A stretch of DNA of 64,000 nt from Methanothermobacter thermautotrophicus (GTDB lineage: Archaea; Methanobacteriota; Methanobacteria; Methanobacteriales; Methanothermobacteraceae): assembly GCF_014889545.1 (NCBI RefSeq), contig NZ_QKOF01000005.1:279350-343349 (forward strand), written 5' to 3'. The notes under the pieces are model-generated. The model worked only from the letters and a program-made list of their open reading frames with translations. It did not search any database and had not been told where the DNA came from. Position 1 is the stretch's first letter. Each line of letters starts with the position of its first letter. This document shows positions 30,136 through 37,322 of the stretch, one piece after another. The position numbers and the translations under genes are program-made.

Positions 30136-30699
30136 ATGAAGATAACATTTATAACTGGTAATAAACACAAGTTATCTGAGGCAGAGAAGATATTCCATGG
30201 TACTGGAATAGAACTGATGCATGCTGATCTGGGCTACCCTGAACTTCAGGGAACACTTGAGGAGGTGGCCCGCTACGGTGCAGAGTATGCTGCCAGGATC
30301 ATGGATGGTCCTGTGATCGTTGAGGACGCAGGACTCTTTATAAGGGCTCTTAAATGGTTTCCAGGACCCTATTCTGCCTATGTACAGGATACCATCGGAA
30401 ACCCCGGCATATTAAAGCTCATGGAAAATGTTGAAGATCGCTACGCCGAGTTCAGGTCGGCTGTTGGGTTCTGCACCCCCAACTCCGAACCCGAGGTTTT
30501 TTTAGGCGTGGTGAAGGGACGTATAGGCACTGAGGAACGCGGAACCCGGGGTTTCGCCTTCGACCCGTTATTCTATCCCGAAGGGATGGATAAAAGCTTC
30601 GGAGAAATCAGTGCCGATGAGAAGAACAGGTTTTCGCATCGAAGCAGAGCCCTTAAAAAATTTGCAGAATGGTACATTGAAAATTATGAGGTGATTTGA
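30136..30699 (+). CDS. rdgB: XTP/dITP diphosphatase (RdgB/HAM1)
   Basis: The 187-residue house-cleaning enzyme hydrolyses non-canonical purine triphosphates. It begins [18 protein letters not shown], contains [21 protein letters not shown] (around residues 62-83, with the metal-binding acidic pair) and ends with [18 protein letters not shown] and [11 protein letters not shown]. The ATG 30136 is six bases after GGAGGT; an upstream in-frame ATG at 30109 adds nine residues that do not match the family. Its stop overlaps the rpsO start. Confidence 0.95.
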   Translation: MKITFITGNKHKLSEAEKIFHGTGIELMHADLGYPELQGTLEEVARYGAEYAARIMDGPVIVEDAGLFIRALKWFPGPYSAYVQDTIGNPGILKLMENVEDRYAEFRSAVGFCTPNSEPEVFLGVVKGRIGTEERGTRGFAFDPLFYPEGMDKSFGEISADEKNRFSHRSRALKKFAEWYIENYEVI

Positions 30700-31100
30700 T
30701 GTCTCTAAAACCTGAGTGGGTTGAATACTCAAATGAAGAAATAGAGGATCTTATAGTCAAGCTATACAGGGAGGGCAACTCCGCCAGCAAAATAGGTATA
30801 ATACTGAGGGACCAGCACGGTATACCCAGCGTAAAGGCCGTTACAGGGCTTAAAATAACACAGATACTTGATAAGCATGAAATGAAACCTGAATACCCTG
30901 AGGACCTGATGAATCTCATAAGGAAGGCTGTTAACATAAGGGACCACCTTAAGGAACACCCAAAGGACCTCCACACCAGGAGGGGCCTTCAGATTGTTGA
31001 ATCAAAGATAAGACGCCTTGTCAGGTACTATGTGAGAGAAGGTGTCCTTCCTGAAGGATGGAGATATGACCCACAGAAAGCAGCCCTCCTCGTCAAGTAA
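30699..31100 (+). CDS. rpsO: 30S ribosomal protein S15 (archaeal/eukaryotic S13e type)
   Basis: The 133-residue protein carries the archaeal N-terminal extension (about 50 residues) before the S15 core, with [20 protein letters not shown] and [22 protein letters not shown] near the rRNA-binding helices. The ATG overlaps the ITPase stop codon (TGATG arrangement) and follows GGTGAT. The RecJ-like gene begins inside its 3' end, a linkage of S15 and archaeal RecJ that recurs in many archaea. Confidence 0.96.
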   Translation: MSLKPEWVEYSNEEIEDLIVKLYREGNSASKIGIILRDQHGIPSVKAVTGLKITQILDKHEMKPEYPEDLMNLIRKAVNIRDHLKEHPKDLHTRRGLQIVESKIRRLVRYYVREGVLPEGWRYDPQKAALLVK

Positions 31101-32439
31101 ACTCCCCGACTCAATTCTCAAGAAGGGTGCAGAGGCCTCAAAGGTCCTTGAAGAGCACCTTGAAAGGGGAAACATAATAAGGATCATATCCCACAACGAC
31201 GCGGATGGTCTATCAGCTGCGGGAGTTGTTGCAAGGGCCATTTCATCCCGGAATGGCCAGTTCCACATCTCCATCCTCTCCAGGCTGAAGAAGGATTTCA
31301 TTAAGAAATTATCGGGAGAGAAATACTCCCTCTTCTTTTTCTGTGATATGGGAAGCGCCTACATTGAAGAGATATCCCGCCTGAAGGGTGATGTCATAGT
31401 AGCTGATCATCATCAGCCCTCTGAATCAGGGGCAGAATCCAATGTTGTTCACATAAACCCGCATCTGCATGGGCTTGATGGTAGCAGGGACCTTAGCGCG
31501 TCCGGGACAGCCTATCTGGCCACTAGAGTCATTAACAGGGACACCGCACCCCTCGCCCTCGTCGGTGCCCTGGGGGACATGCAGTACACTGACGGATTCA
31601 CCGGTGCAAACAGGTTCATCATGGAGGAGGCTGTTGAATCGGGTGTCCTTCAGGTCCACAGTGACCTCAGGCTGGCATCAAGGTACACCGAACCCCTCTA
31701 CCGGTCCATTGCATACACCTTCAACCCGGCCCTGCCTGGACTCACCGGGGATATGGAGGCTTCTATGGGATTCCTTGAGAGGACGGGTGTATCCTATGGC
31801 GTTAAGTACCCTGATCTGTCCCCTGAGGAGAGGGATGTTCTGAGGGATGAACTTACAAGGATAAACCCCGACATATTCGGGGAGGTGTTCACGTCCAGGG
31901 AATTCAGGGATATCGGTGACCTCTCTGACATTGCAGGGGTGCTTGATGCCTGTGGAAAGAACCGGAAATACGGCATAGGAATCGGACTGTGCCTCGGTGA
32001 AAGGGGAGGTGCCCTTGATGTGGCCCTCGAACTCCAGAAGAACTACCGCGAGGAGCTTGTGAAGGGCCTTGCATGGATAAGGAGGGAGGGCTCCACGACC
32101 ATGGAGAACCTTCAGTACATCTACAGTGAGGATAAGGCCTTCAAGGGTATAATGGGGACCATAGCAAGCATATCCCTCTCCCTCAAAATTCTTGACCCTG
32201 ACATCCCACTCCTCGGACTTTCCAGGATGGATCAGCACGTCAAGGTATCTGCAAGGACAACCAGGCCAGTGGTTGAAAGGGGCGTTAACTTGGGGGTTGC
32301 ACTGAGGGATGCTGCCGCAAGTTTCGGTGGCACTGGGGGAGGACATGATATAGCTGCCGGGGCCATGATCCCCTACAGGGATATGGAGAGTTTCCTGCAG
32401 CTAGTTGATGAGATACTGGGGACCCAGAGTGGTTCCTGA
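31066..32439 (+). CDS. Archaeal RecJ-type DHH exonuclease (GAN/Cdc45-related)
   Basis: The 457-residue DHH phosphoesterase has the ordered motifs HNDADGLSA (residues 43-51), DMGSAYIEE (near 93), ADHHQPSE (near 112) and [12 protein letters not shown] (near 165), and a C-terminal DHHA1 domain with [14 protein letters not shown]. All Asp/His metal ligands appear intact, so it should be an active single-strand exonuclease of the GAN type that associates with GINS in archaeal replisomes. ATG 31066 lies within rpsO with a GGATGGAGAT site. It is about 11 kb from the origin. Confidence 0.9.
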   Translation: MTHRKQPSSSSKLPDSILKKGAEASKVLEEHLERGNIIRIISHNDADGLSAAGVVARAISSRNGQFHISILSRLKKDFIKKLSGEKYSLFFFCDMGSAYIEEISRLKGDVIVADHHQPSESGAESNVVHINPHLHGLDGSRDLSASGTAYLATRVINRDTAPLALVGALGDMQYTDGFTGANRFIMEEAVESGVLQVHSDLRLASRYTEPLYRSIAYTFNPALPGLTGDMEASMGFLERTGVSYGVKYPDLSPEERDVLRDELTRINPDIFGEVFTSREFRDIGDLSDIAGVLDACGKNRKYGIGIGLCLGERGGALDVALELQKNYREELVKGLAWIRREGSTTMENLQYIYSEDKAFKGIMGTIASISLSLKILDPDIPLLGLSRMDQHVKVSARTTRPVVERGVNLGVALRDAAASFGGTGGGHDIAAGAMIPYRDMESFLQLVDEILGTQSGS

Positions 32440-32443
32440 ATGG

Positions 32444-32450
32444 TATATAA
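32444..32450 (+). promoter_or_regulatory. TATA box for the aconitase X gene
   Basis: TATATAA, preceded by an ATGG flank, five bases after the RecJ-like stop codon. Transcription would start near 32472-32476 and give a leader of about 55 nt before the GTG start at 32528. Confidence 0.5.
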
Positions 32451-32527
32451 AGAGTTTAGAGTTTCCAGAACTCGATACGGGACCAATCCTGGTTCCGCAT
32501 CAGACGCCATGTGTGGGGTTGTGAAAC

Positions 32528-33709
32528 GTGTACCTTGATAGGACAGAAGAGATGATGTATGATGGTGAATTTGGTGAGACGATCCAGCAGAGTATGGAGA
32601 TACTCGTTGCCCTTGGTGATATCTACGGTGCTGAGAGGATGGTTGACATATCCTCTGCCCAGGTCTCAGGGGTATCCTACAAGACAATAGGTGACGCAGG
32701 CCTTGAATACCTGGAGGACCTCCGTAAAAGGGGTGCTCGGGTGAAGGTTGCAAGTACCCTTAACCCGGCAGGAATGGACCTGCAGAGATGGAGGGAGATG
32801 GGTTTCTCAGAGGAATTCGCCAGTAGGCAGATAAGGATAGTTGAGGCCTACTCTGCCATGGATGTCATGAACACCTGCACCTGCACGCCCTACCTCATAG
32901 GTAACATCCCCCTCAGGGGCTCACATGTTGCCTGGTCAGAGTCCTCAGCAGTTTCCTATGCCAACTCTGTTCTGGGAGCCAGGACAAACCGTGAGGGTGG
33001 TCCAGGGGCCCTTGCAGCAGCCATATGTGGTAAGACTCCAGAGTATGGTTACCATCTCCAAGAGAACCGCAGGGCCACCCTGAGGGTTGATGTTGAATGT
33101 GAACTCTCGGGCTCGGATTACGGGGCCCTTGGTTACATTACAGGAAAGATTGCAGGTGAAGGTGTGCCCTATTTCACATTCACTGGAAATTCCTCTCCTG
33201 ATGACCTCAAGGCCCTTGGGGCTGCCATGGCATCGTCCGGTGCGGTTGCACTCTACCATGTGGACGGGGTGACACCCGAGTACATGGAGGCCTCTCCTCA
33301 TGAAGCAGAGGACAGCATTACGGTTGAGGCCGCTGATATACTTGAGGCAAGGGAGGAGCTGTCCACCACGGACGATGATCCTGACCTCATATGCCTGGGA
33401 TGTCCGCACTGTTCCCTGGATGAGATCAGGAGGATAGCCTCATTTTTAAGGAAAAATAGGTCTCCCTGTGACCTGTGGATTTGTACCTCTGCTGCCGTAA
33501 GGAGTGCTGCAAGGAGGATGGGCTACACAGAAGTCATAGAGGCCGCGGGTGGAATGGTTGTATCTGACACCTGCATGGTGGTTGCACCCGTGGAGGAGCT
33601 GGGCTATGAGGTTCTTGGTGTTGACTCTGCCAAGGCCGCCAACTATGTCCCCGGCATGTGTGGCCTTGATGCTGTCTATGATGACTGGATGAAGCTCATC
33701 AGGCCTTAA
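32528..33709 (+). CDS. Aconitase X catalytic subunit (phosphomevalonate dehydratase large subunit)
   Basis: The 393-residue protein is a DUF521/AcnX large subunit: [33 protein letters not shown], Cys-rich [10 protein letters not shown] near 116-125 and the iron-sulfur ligand pattern [12 protein letters not shown] with Cys in GMCGLDAV are recognisable. In archaea this enzyme dehydrates mevalonate 5-phosphate to trans-anhydromevalonate 5-phosphate. The GTG start gives [10 protein letters not shown], which aligns with family starts, although the ribosome-binding site is weak. The DUF126 small subunit, normally needed for activity, is not in this window. The UbiD-like decarboxylase for the next step is at 57-58 kb. 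Confidence 0.9.
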   Translation: MYLDRTEEMMYDGEFGETIQQSMEILVALGDIYGAERMVDISSAQVSGVSYKTIGDAGLEYLEDLRKRGARVKVASTLNPAGMDLQRWREMGFSEEFASRQIRIVEAYSAMDVMNTCTCTPYLIGNIPLRGSHVAWSESSAVSYANSVLGARTNREGGPGALAAAICGKTPEYGYHLQENRRATLRVDVECELSGSDYGALGYITGKIAGEGVPYFTFTGNSSPDDLKALGAAMASSGAVALYHVDGVTPEYMEASPHEAEDSITVEAADILEAREELSTTDDDPDLICLGCPHCSLDEIRRIASFLRKNRSPCDLWICTSAAVRSAARRMGYTEVIEAAGGMVVSDTCMVVAPVEELGYEVLGVDSAKAANYVPGMCGLDAVYDDWMKLIRP

Positions 33710-33737
33710 AAGTTATAACTTATAAGTTATAACTTTT
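33708..33737. terminator. 30-bp perfect palindrome between convergent genes
   Basis: The 15-base arm AAAAGTTATAACTTA is followed exactly by its reverse complement. It begins at the end of the aconitase X gene and overlaps the last codons of the convergent regulator gene (stop at 33720). T-runs occur at both ends, so it may act as a bidirectional terminator. It also contains the TAACTTATAAGTTA palindrome shared with the parA and uppP upstream regions, which argues for a protein-binding site instead. Both readings are inference. Confidence 0.55.
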
Positions 33738-35231
33738 CCTCTGGAGAGCGCTTCCAAGCTGGAGCCCTATTGATGAAATGTTCTCAAGGCTTATCCTGTT
33801 GTAGGGTTTAACACTGTAACTTGCCAGGTTTAAAATTCCAGTTATCTCGCCTGAAAACTTAATAGGGATCATTAGAATTGTTTTTATATTGTTTCTTCTT
33901 ATGGATTCATGTAGCATGCGGTATTCAGGGGACTCCGAGGTTATGTATATAACTCCCTCCTTCTCAATGGACCTCTCAAAGAGTTCTGTGAAGGCTCCGG
34001 CCATGCACATTCTGCTGAGGGTTTCTGGAAGATTCCTCTGAACCCTGAGCTGGAGTTCCCTCTCCTCCTCCATGAGATAGATGCAGCCCATTTCAAATTC
34101 CAGGGTTTCTATCACGGCCTCGATTGATTTCTCAAGCATTTTATCCTCTTCCTCATCACTGTTTATAATTTCGGAAACCCTGTTCATTGCAAGGAGTGTT
34201 CTTATGAACTCATCCTTCTCCTGTCTCAGTTTCTCCATTTCAAGGTACTCTGAGACCTCGTCGGCCACCATCTCTATGATTTCAAGAATCTGTGATGATA
34301 TGGAGTCATCGGGGCTTCTGATGATTAGGGCTCCCTTCGCCCTCTCCTCTGTGATTAGGGGTACTGCAAGCATGAGCCCCTGGTCATGCATCCAGGGCAC
34401 CGTCTCGAGGGTTTCAATGCTCCGGTAGATGAAGTATTCAAATTCAGTTAGATCCCCTGACTCGGGGTATTCGTAGACCCTCCTGATTCCAGATGCGTCG
34501 CTGAGGACCACTGAAAGCTGTCTAAGGTCCATTATGGTGGATAACTCGTCCCTTATTGAATTCATAAGTTCCTCAATGCTGCCAGAGGATGACCTCAGCC
34601 TTGTGATGGTGAGCAGGACCTCAAGTTCATTCTTCGAAAACGATGAAGTTGCCATGTCCCTCCCTATTATGACCCAGAAATTGTTTACAGGTGTGACTGA
34701 GAGGCTGTAGTTCCTCCTTATCCCATCCCTTCCCCTCAGATCAACCTGTATCGTGCCCTGGGACTTCATCCTGTTCTCAATGAGGACAATGCTCTCCCGG
34801 TCCATGATATCCCCAAGGCACTGTGCACCCGGGAACATCCTTCTGAAAAGGCTGTTGGATACCACTATGTCCATGAGGGTGTTTATGGTGAACACAAGTT
34901 TATCAGGGTCATCTATTTTTCTTTCAAGTTCCAGGAGTTCCAGGAGGTTGCTGTGAATTTTTGAGGCATTTTTTATAAGTTCAGAGTCTCTGGAGGTGTC
35001 TCCAGTGTATTCAACAGCGCCCTCAAGGTCTCCCACAGGCATCCACAGCTTGCTCCTTCCAACCGTCCTGTATGTTACAAGACCCCTGGCCTCCAGTATG
35101 TGGAGGTACTTGAGCACCGTAGCCCTGCTCCTGTTTATTCCACGGGTTATCTTGTCCAGCATGCACTCCTCTGGAGGATTTGATTCCAGGTAGGACATTA
35201 TCATCTTCTCGGTTTCAGAGAGTTTCTCCAC
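33720..35231 (-). CDS. wHTH-PAS-GAF-GAF one-component sensor regulator
   Basis: The 503-residue protein starts with a winged helix-turn-helix (CMLDKITRGINRSRATVLKYLH, about residues 23-44, described by position), followed by a PAS-like domain (about 110-185), and two GAF-like domains (about 205-320 and 345-500) separated by a coiled coil near 320-345. This suits a cytoplasmic sensor that binds DNA and a small ligand or redox cofactor. Start choice: GTG 35231 is four bases after GGTGAT, the pattern used elsewhere in this genome; ATG 35237 and GTG 35240 are in frame but overlap the site. It is divergent from the DUF169 operon with inverted repeats between them. Confidence 0.85.
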   Translation of the reverse strand: MEKLSETEKMIMSYLESNPPEECMLDKITRGINRSRATVLKYLHILEARGLVTYRTVGRSKLWMPVGDLEGAVEYTGDTSRDSELIKNASKIHSNLLELLELERKIDDPDKLVFTINTLMDIVVSNSLFRRMFPGAQCLGDIMDRESIVLIENRMKSQGTIQVDLRGRDGIRRNYSLSVTPVNNFWVIIGRDMATSSFSKNELEVLLTITRLRSSSGSIEELMNSIRDELSTIMDLRQLSVVLSDASGIRRVYEYPESGDLTEFEYFIYRSIETLETVPWMHDQGLMLAVPLITEERAKGALIIRSPDDSISSQILEIIEMVADEVSEYLEMEKLRQEKDEFIRTLLAMNRVSEIINSDEEEDKMLEKSIEAVIETLEFEMGCIYLMEEERELQLRVQRNLPETLSRMCMAGAFTELFERSIEKEGVIYITSESPEYRMLHESIRRNNIKTILMIPIKFSGEITGILNLASYSVKPYNRISLENISSIGLQLGSALQRKSYNL

Positions 35232-35252
35232 TGACATCACCCCAATGATAAC

Positions 35253-35332
35253 TATAGTATAACCATTAATTATAACTGTATAGAAAAATTTAAATACCTG
35301 TTTTTTATACTTTTTTGTATAGTTATACTATA
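35253..35332. promoter_or_regulatory. Inverted-repeat operator between sensor regulator and DUF169 operon
   Basis: TATAGTATAAC at 35253-35263 is repeated in inverse orientation as GTTATACTATA at 35322-35332, with a weaker related element (TTATAACTGTATAG, 35270-35283) between. The best TATA box for the rightward operon, TTTAAATA at 35289-35296, lies inside the dyad. The arrangement suggests auto-regulation and control of the divergent operon by the neighbouring wHTH protein; that link is inference. Confidence 0.55.
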
Positions 35333-35348
35333 ATGTAGAGGTGGTTAA

Positions 35349-36017
35349 ATGGATTACCGGAAGATTGCAGAAGATCTCAAGGAACTCCTGGAAATGGAGG
35401 GCAGCCCGGTGGCTGTCAAATTAGTTAAAAATGAAGAAATAAATGGTGAAAAACTTGAAAAGAAGAGGCACTGCGAGTTCATACAGGATTCACGCCTTAA
35501 AGGTGTCAGGGGATATGCAACCGCAGAAGAACACCTCTGCAAGGGTGGCGCAGCAGTCCTTGGACTATGCAGGGTACCGCCCCAGGTTGCAGATGGAAGC
35601 CTCTACCACAAACTTGGAAACTACAGCACGCTTGAAGCTGCCGCCGAAACCGTGGAGGCCGTGCCTGCAGTCGATGGAGAGTACCATGCCTCAGTCTATG
35701 CTCCACTCGAAGATGCTGACTTTGAACCAGACGCCGTTGTTTTAATACTTAAACCGGCACAGGCACTTAGACTCAGCCAGGCATACCTCCATGATAGAGG
35801 TGGTAGGATAACCGGTGACTACTCAGGGATACAGTCACTCTGTGCAGATGCAGTTGCAGCTGTCATGGAGCGGGGAATCCCAAACATGACAATGGGCTGT
35901 AACGGTTCAAGGAAATATGCAGGTATCAGACCAGAGGAGCTTGCAGTCGGATTGCCAGCATCCGACCTTGAAGGAATTGTGGCTGCCCTCAAAAAATTCA
36001 GGGAAAAATGGGGATAA
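35349..36017 (+). CDS. DUF169 family protein
   Basis: The 222-residue protein matches DUF169 (RKIAEDLKELLEMEGSPVAVKLV at the N-terminus by position 4-26; HCEFIQDSRLKG; EEHLCKGGAAVLGL; TMGCNGSRKYAGI). Three conserved Cys (CEF, LCKGG, GCNGS) could form a metal or redox site. No reaction is known. It is first in a three-gene run with a TusA-DsrE-like sulfur-carrier protein and a small membrane protein, and it stops one base before the next ATG. RBS is GAGGTGG. Confidence 0.85.
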   Translation: MDYRKIAEDLKELLEMEGSPVAVKLVKNEEINGEKLEKKRHCEFIQDSRLKGVRGYATAEEHLCKGGAAVLGLCRVPPQVADGSLYHKLGNYSTLEAAAETVEAVPAVDGEYHASVYAPLEDADFEPDAVVLILKPAQALRLSQAYLHDRGGRITGDYSGIQSLCADAVAAVMERGIPNMTMGCNGSRKYAGIRPEELAVGLPASDLEGIVAALKKFREKWG

Positions 36018-36018
36018 A

Positions 36019-36816
36019 ATGAAGGTAAATCTTAGAGGAGTGAACAGATACGCTGCAGCCATAATAACAGACAATATCCTCAAAAATGGTGTTCAGAACC
36101 TCCAGCTGATCCTGAAGGAGGACTGCGAAGAGGTCAGAAGAATTGCAGAGAAGCACCATATGGACTATTCCCCCAGAGAGACAGAGAAGGGTCTGGTGGT
36201 TAACATTTCACCTCAGGGCATTGAAGAGATAGATGTTACCGGAGAAACATGTCCAGGGCCGGTTATAATCGCAGGGGATAAAATCTCCTCAATGGAGGCC
36301 GGGATGAGGATAAAGATAAAATCAGGTAGCAGCGACGTAATTGATGACCTTGCACTCTCAGCTCCTGAAATGAACGCAAAGGTCATTGAAAAATCAGATA
36401 ACCACCTTATCCTGGAGAAAACAGATGCTCCCCGGAAATTGGAATTTGCAGGAAGGGATAAGGTACTCGTTGTCCAGAGCAACGGGACAGGGAATGCAGA
36501 GAGGGCCTACGCCACCTTCATATTCTCAAAGGCGGCCCTCAGCATGGGAAAGGATGTCACCATATTCCTCCTCATGGATGGTGTGAGTATTGCAAGGAAG
36601 GGTGGTGCAGCCACAGTAAAACATCCCGCCTTCCCGCGACTGGATGAACTCATGGCCGAGGTCCTTGATATGGGCGTTAAGATCTATGTCTGTGAGATGA
36701 GCGCCCAGTTCAGGGGGCTCAGAGAGGATAACATTGTTGAGGGCTGCAAGATAGCGGGTGCAGCCACATTCATAACACTGCTGAGTGACCCCAGCTACGC
36801 TGTGGTAAACTTCTAG
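36019..36816 (+). CDS. TusA-DsrE fusion (YedF-like sulfur-carrier protein)
   Basis: The 265-residue protein has three parts. Residues 1-66 resemble the second half of a TusA domain and lack a Cys motif. Residues 70-140 form a complete TusA-like domain with IDVTGETCPGPVIIAG, where the Cys (about 77) is the persulfide site. Residues 150-265 form a DsrE-like domain with DKVLVVQSNGTG and IYVCEMSAQFRGL, placing a Cys at the DsrE active position. The combination resembles YedF-type proteins. It should carry or transfer persulfide sulfur (or selenium). Its ATG follows the DUF169 stop at one base spacing. Confidence 0.85.
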   Translation: MKVNLRGVNRYAAAIITDNILKNGVQNLQLILKEDCEEVRRIAEKHHMDYSPRETEKGLVVNISPQGIEEIDVTGETCPGPVIIAGDKISSMEAGMRIKIKSGSSDVIDDLALSAPEMNAKVIEKSDNHLILEKTDAPRKLEFAGRDKVLVVQSNGTGNAERAYATFIFSKAALSMGKDVTIFLLMDGVSIARKGGAATVKHPAFPRLDELMAEVLDMGVKIYVCEMSAQFRGLREDNIVEGCKIAGAATFITLLSDPSYAVVNF

Positions 36817-36826
36817 AGGTGATAAT

Positions 36827-37147
36827 ATGTATCAGGTCATTATATTCGCACTGCTCCTTGCAGGAATCCCATCAGGTTTCATAACCTTCCGTATAATGGG
36901 GATGAGGATGGCCCCACACTTTGGAGTTCTCATCCTGGCGCTCATTGCAACTGCAGCAAATATCATGGCAGGCAATGTGACCCTGAACTATGTTGCAGTG
37001 GCTCTGCAGATCCTCACAGGGATTTCAGCCTACACACAGTTCCTCCCTGTTCTGAGGGACAACTTTCAGGCCGCGCCGCTCTATGCATGTCATCTGAGCA
37101 CAGTCACCGTTGCTGCGGTGCTCGCAGCTGCCTCAGTCCCACTTTAA
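36827..37147 (+). CDS. Small four-helix membrane protein
   Basis: The 106-residue protein has about four hydrophobic segments (3-22, 31-47, 53-72, 84-104) and no recognised domain. It begins 10 bp after the TusA-DsrE gene with GAGGTGATAAT, so it is the third member of the operon. A role in transport or membrane attachment for the sulfur-carrier protein is possible but unsupported by any motif. Confidence 0.75.
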   Translation: MYQVIIFALLLAGIPSGFITFRIMGMRMAPHFGVLILALIATAANIMAGNVTLNYVAVALQILTGISAYTQFLPVLRDNFQAAPLYACHLSTVTVAAVLAAASVPL

Positions 37148-37252
37148 CTTCCCTTAAATCTTTTAGACCAGTTGAACACGCATCATCCCCAATAAAACCC
37201 CATTTACTCCTTCTTTTAATCTCTGAAACCTCAAATTAGGAAGGCCAAAGCC

Positions 37253-37289
37253 TCAGGTAACCTGATTTTCAGCACTGAAAGTAACCTGA
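37253..37289 (+). promoter_or_regulatory. Clustered palindromes upstream of hef
   Basis: TCAGGTAACCTGA (37253-37265) and TTTCAGCACTGAAA (37267-37280) are adjacent palindromes, followed by GTAACCTGA (37281-37289), a half-copy of the first. The TATA-like TTAAATAA (37293-37300) follows directly and is centred about 26 nt before the hef ATG, which has no ribosome-binding motif. The mRNA is therefore probably leaderless and the palindromes are well placed for a regulator. Confidence 0.45.
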
Positions 37290-37322
37290 ACCTTAAATAA
37301 ATTGATGACCAGATAAAAGACC

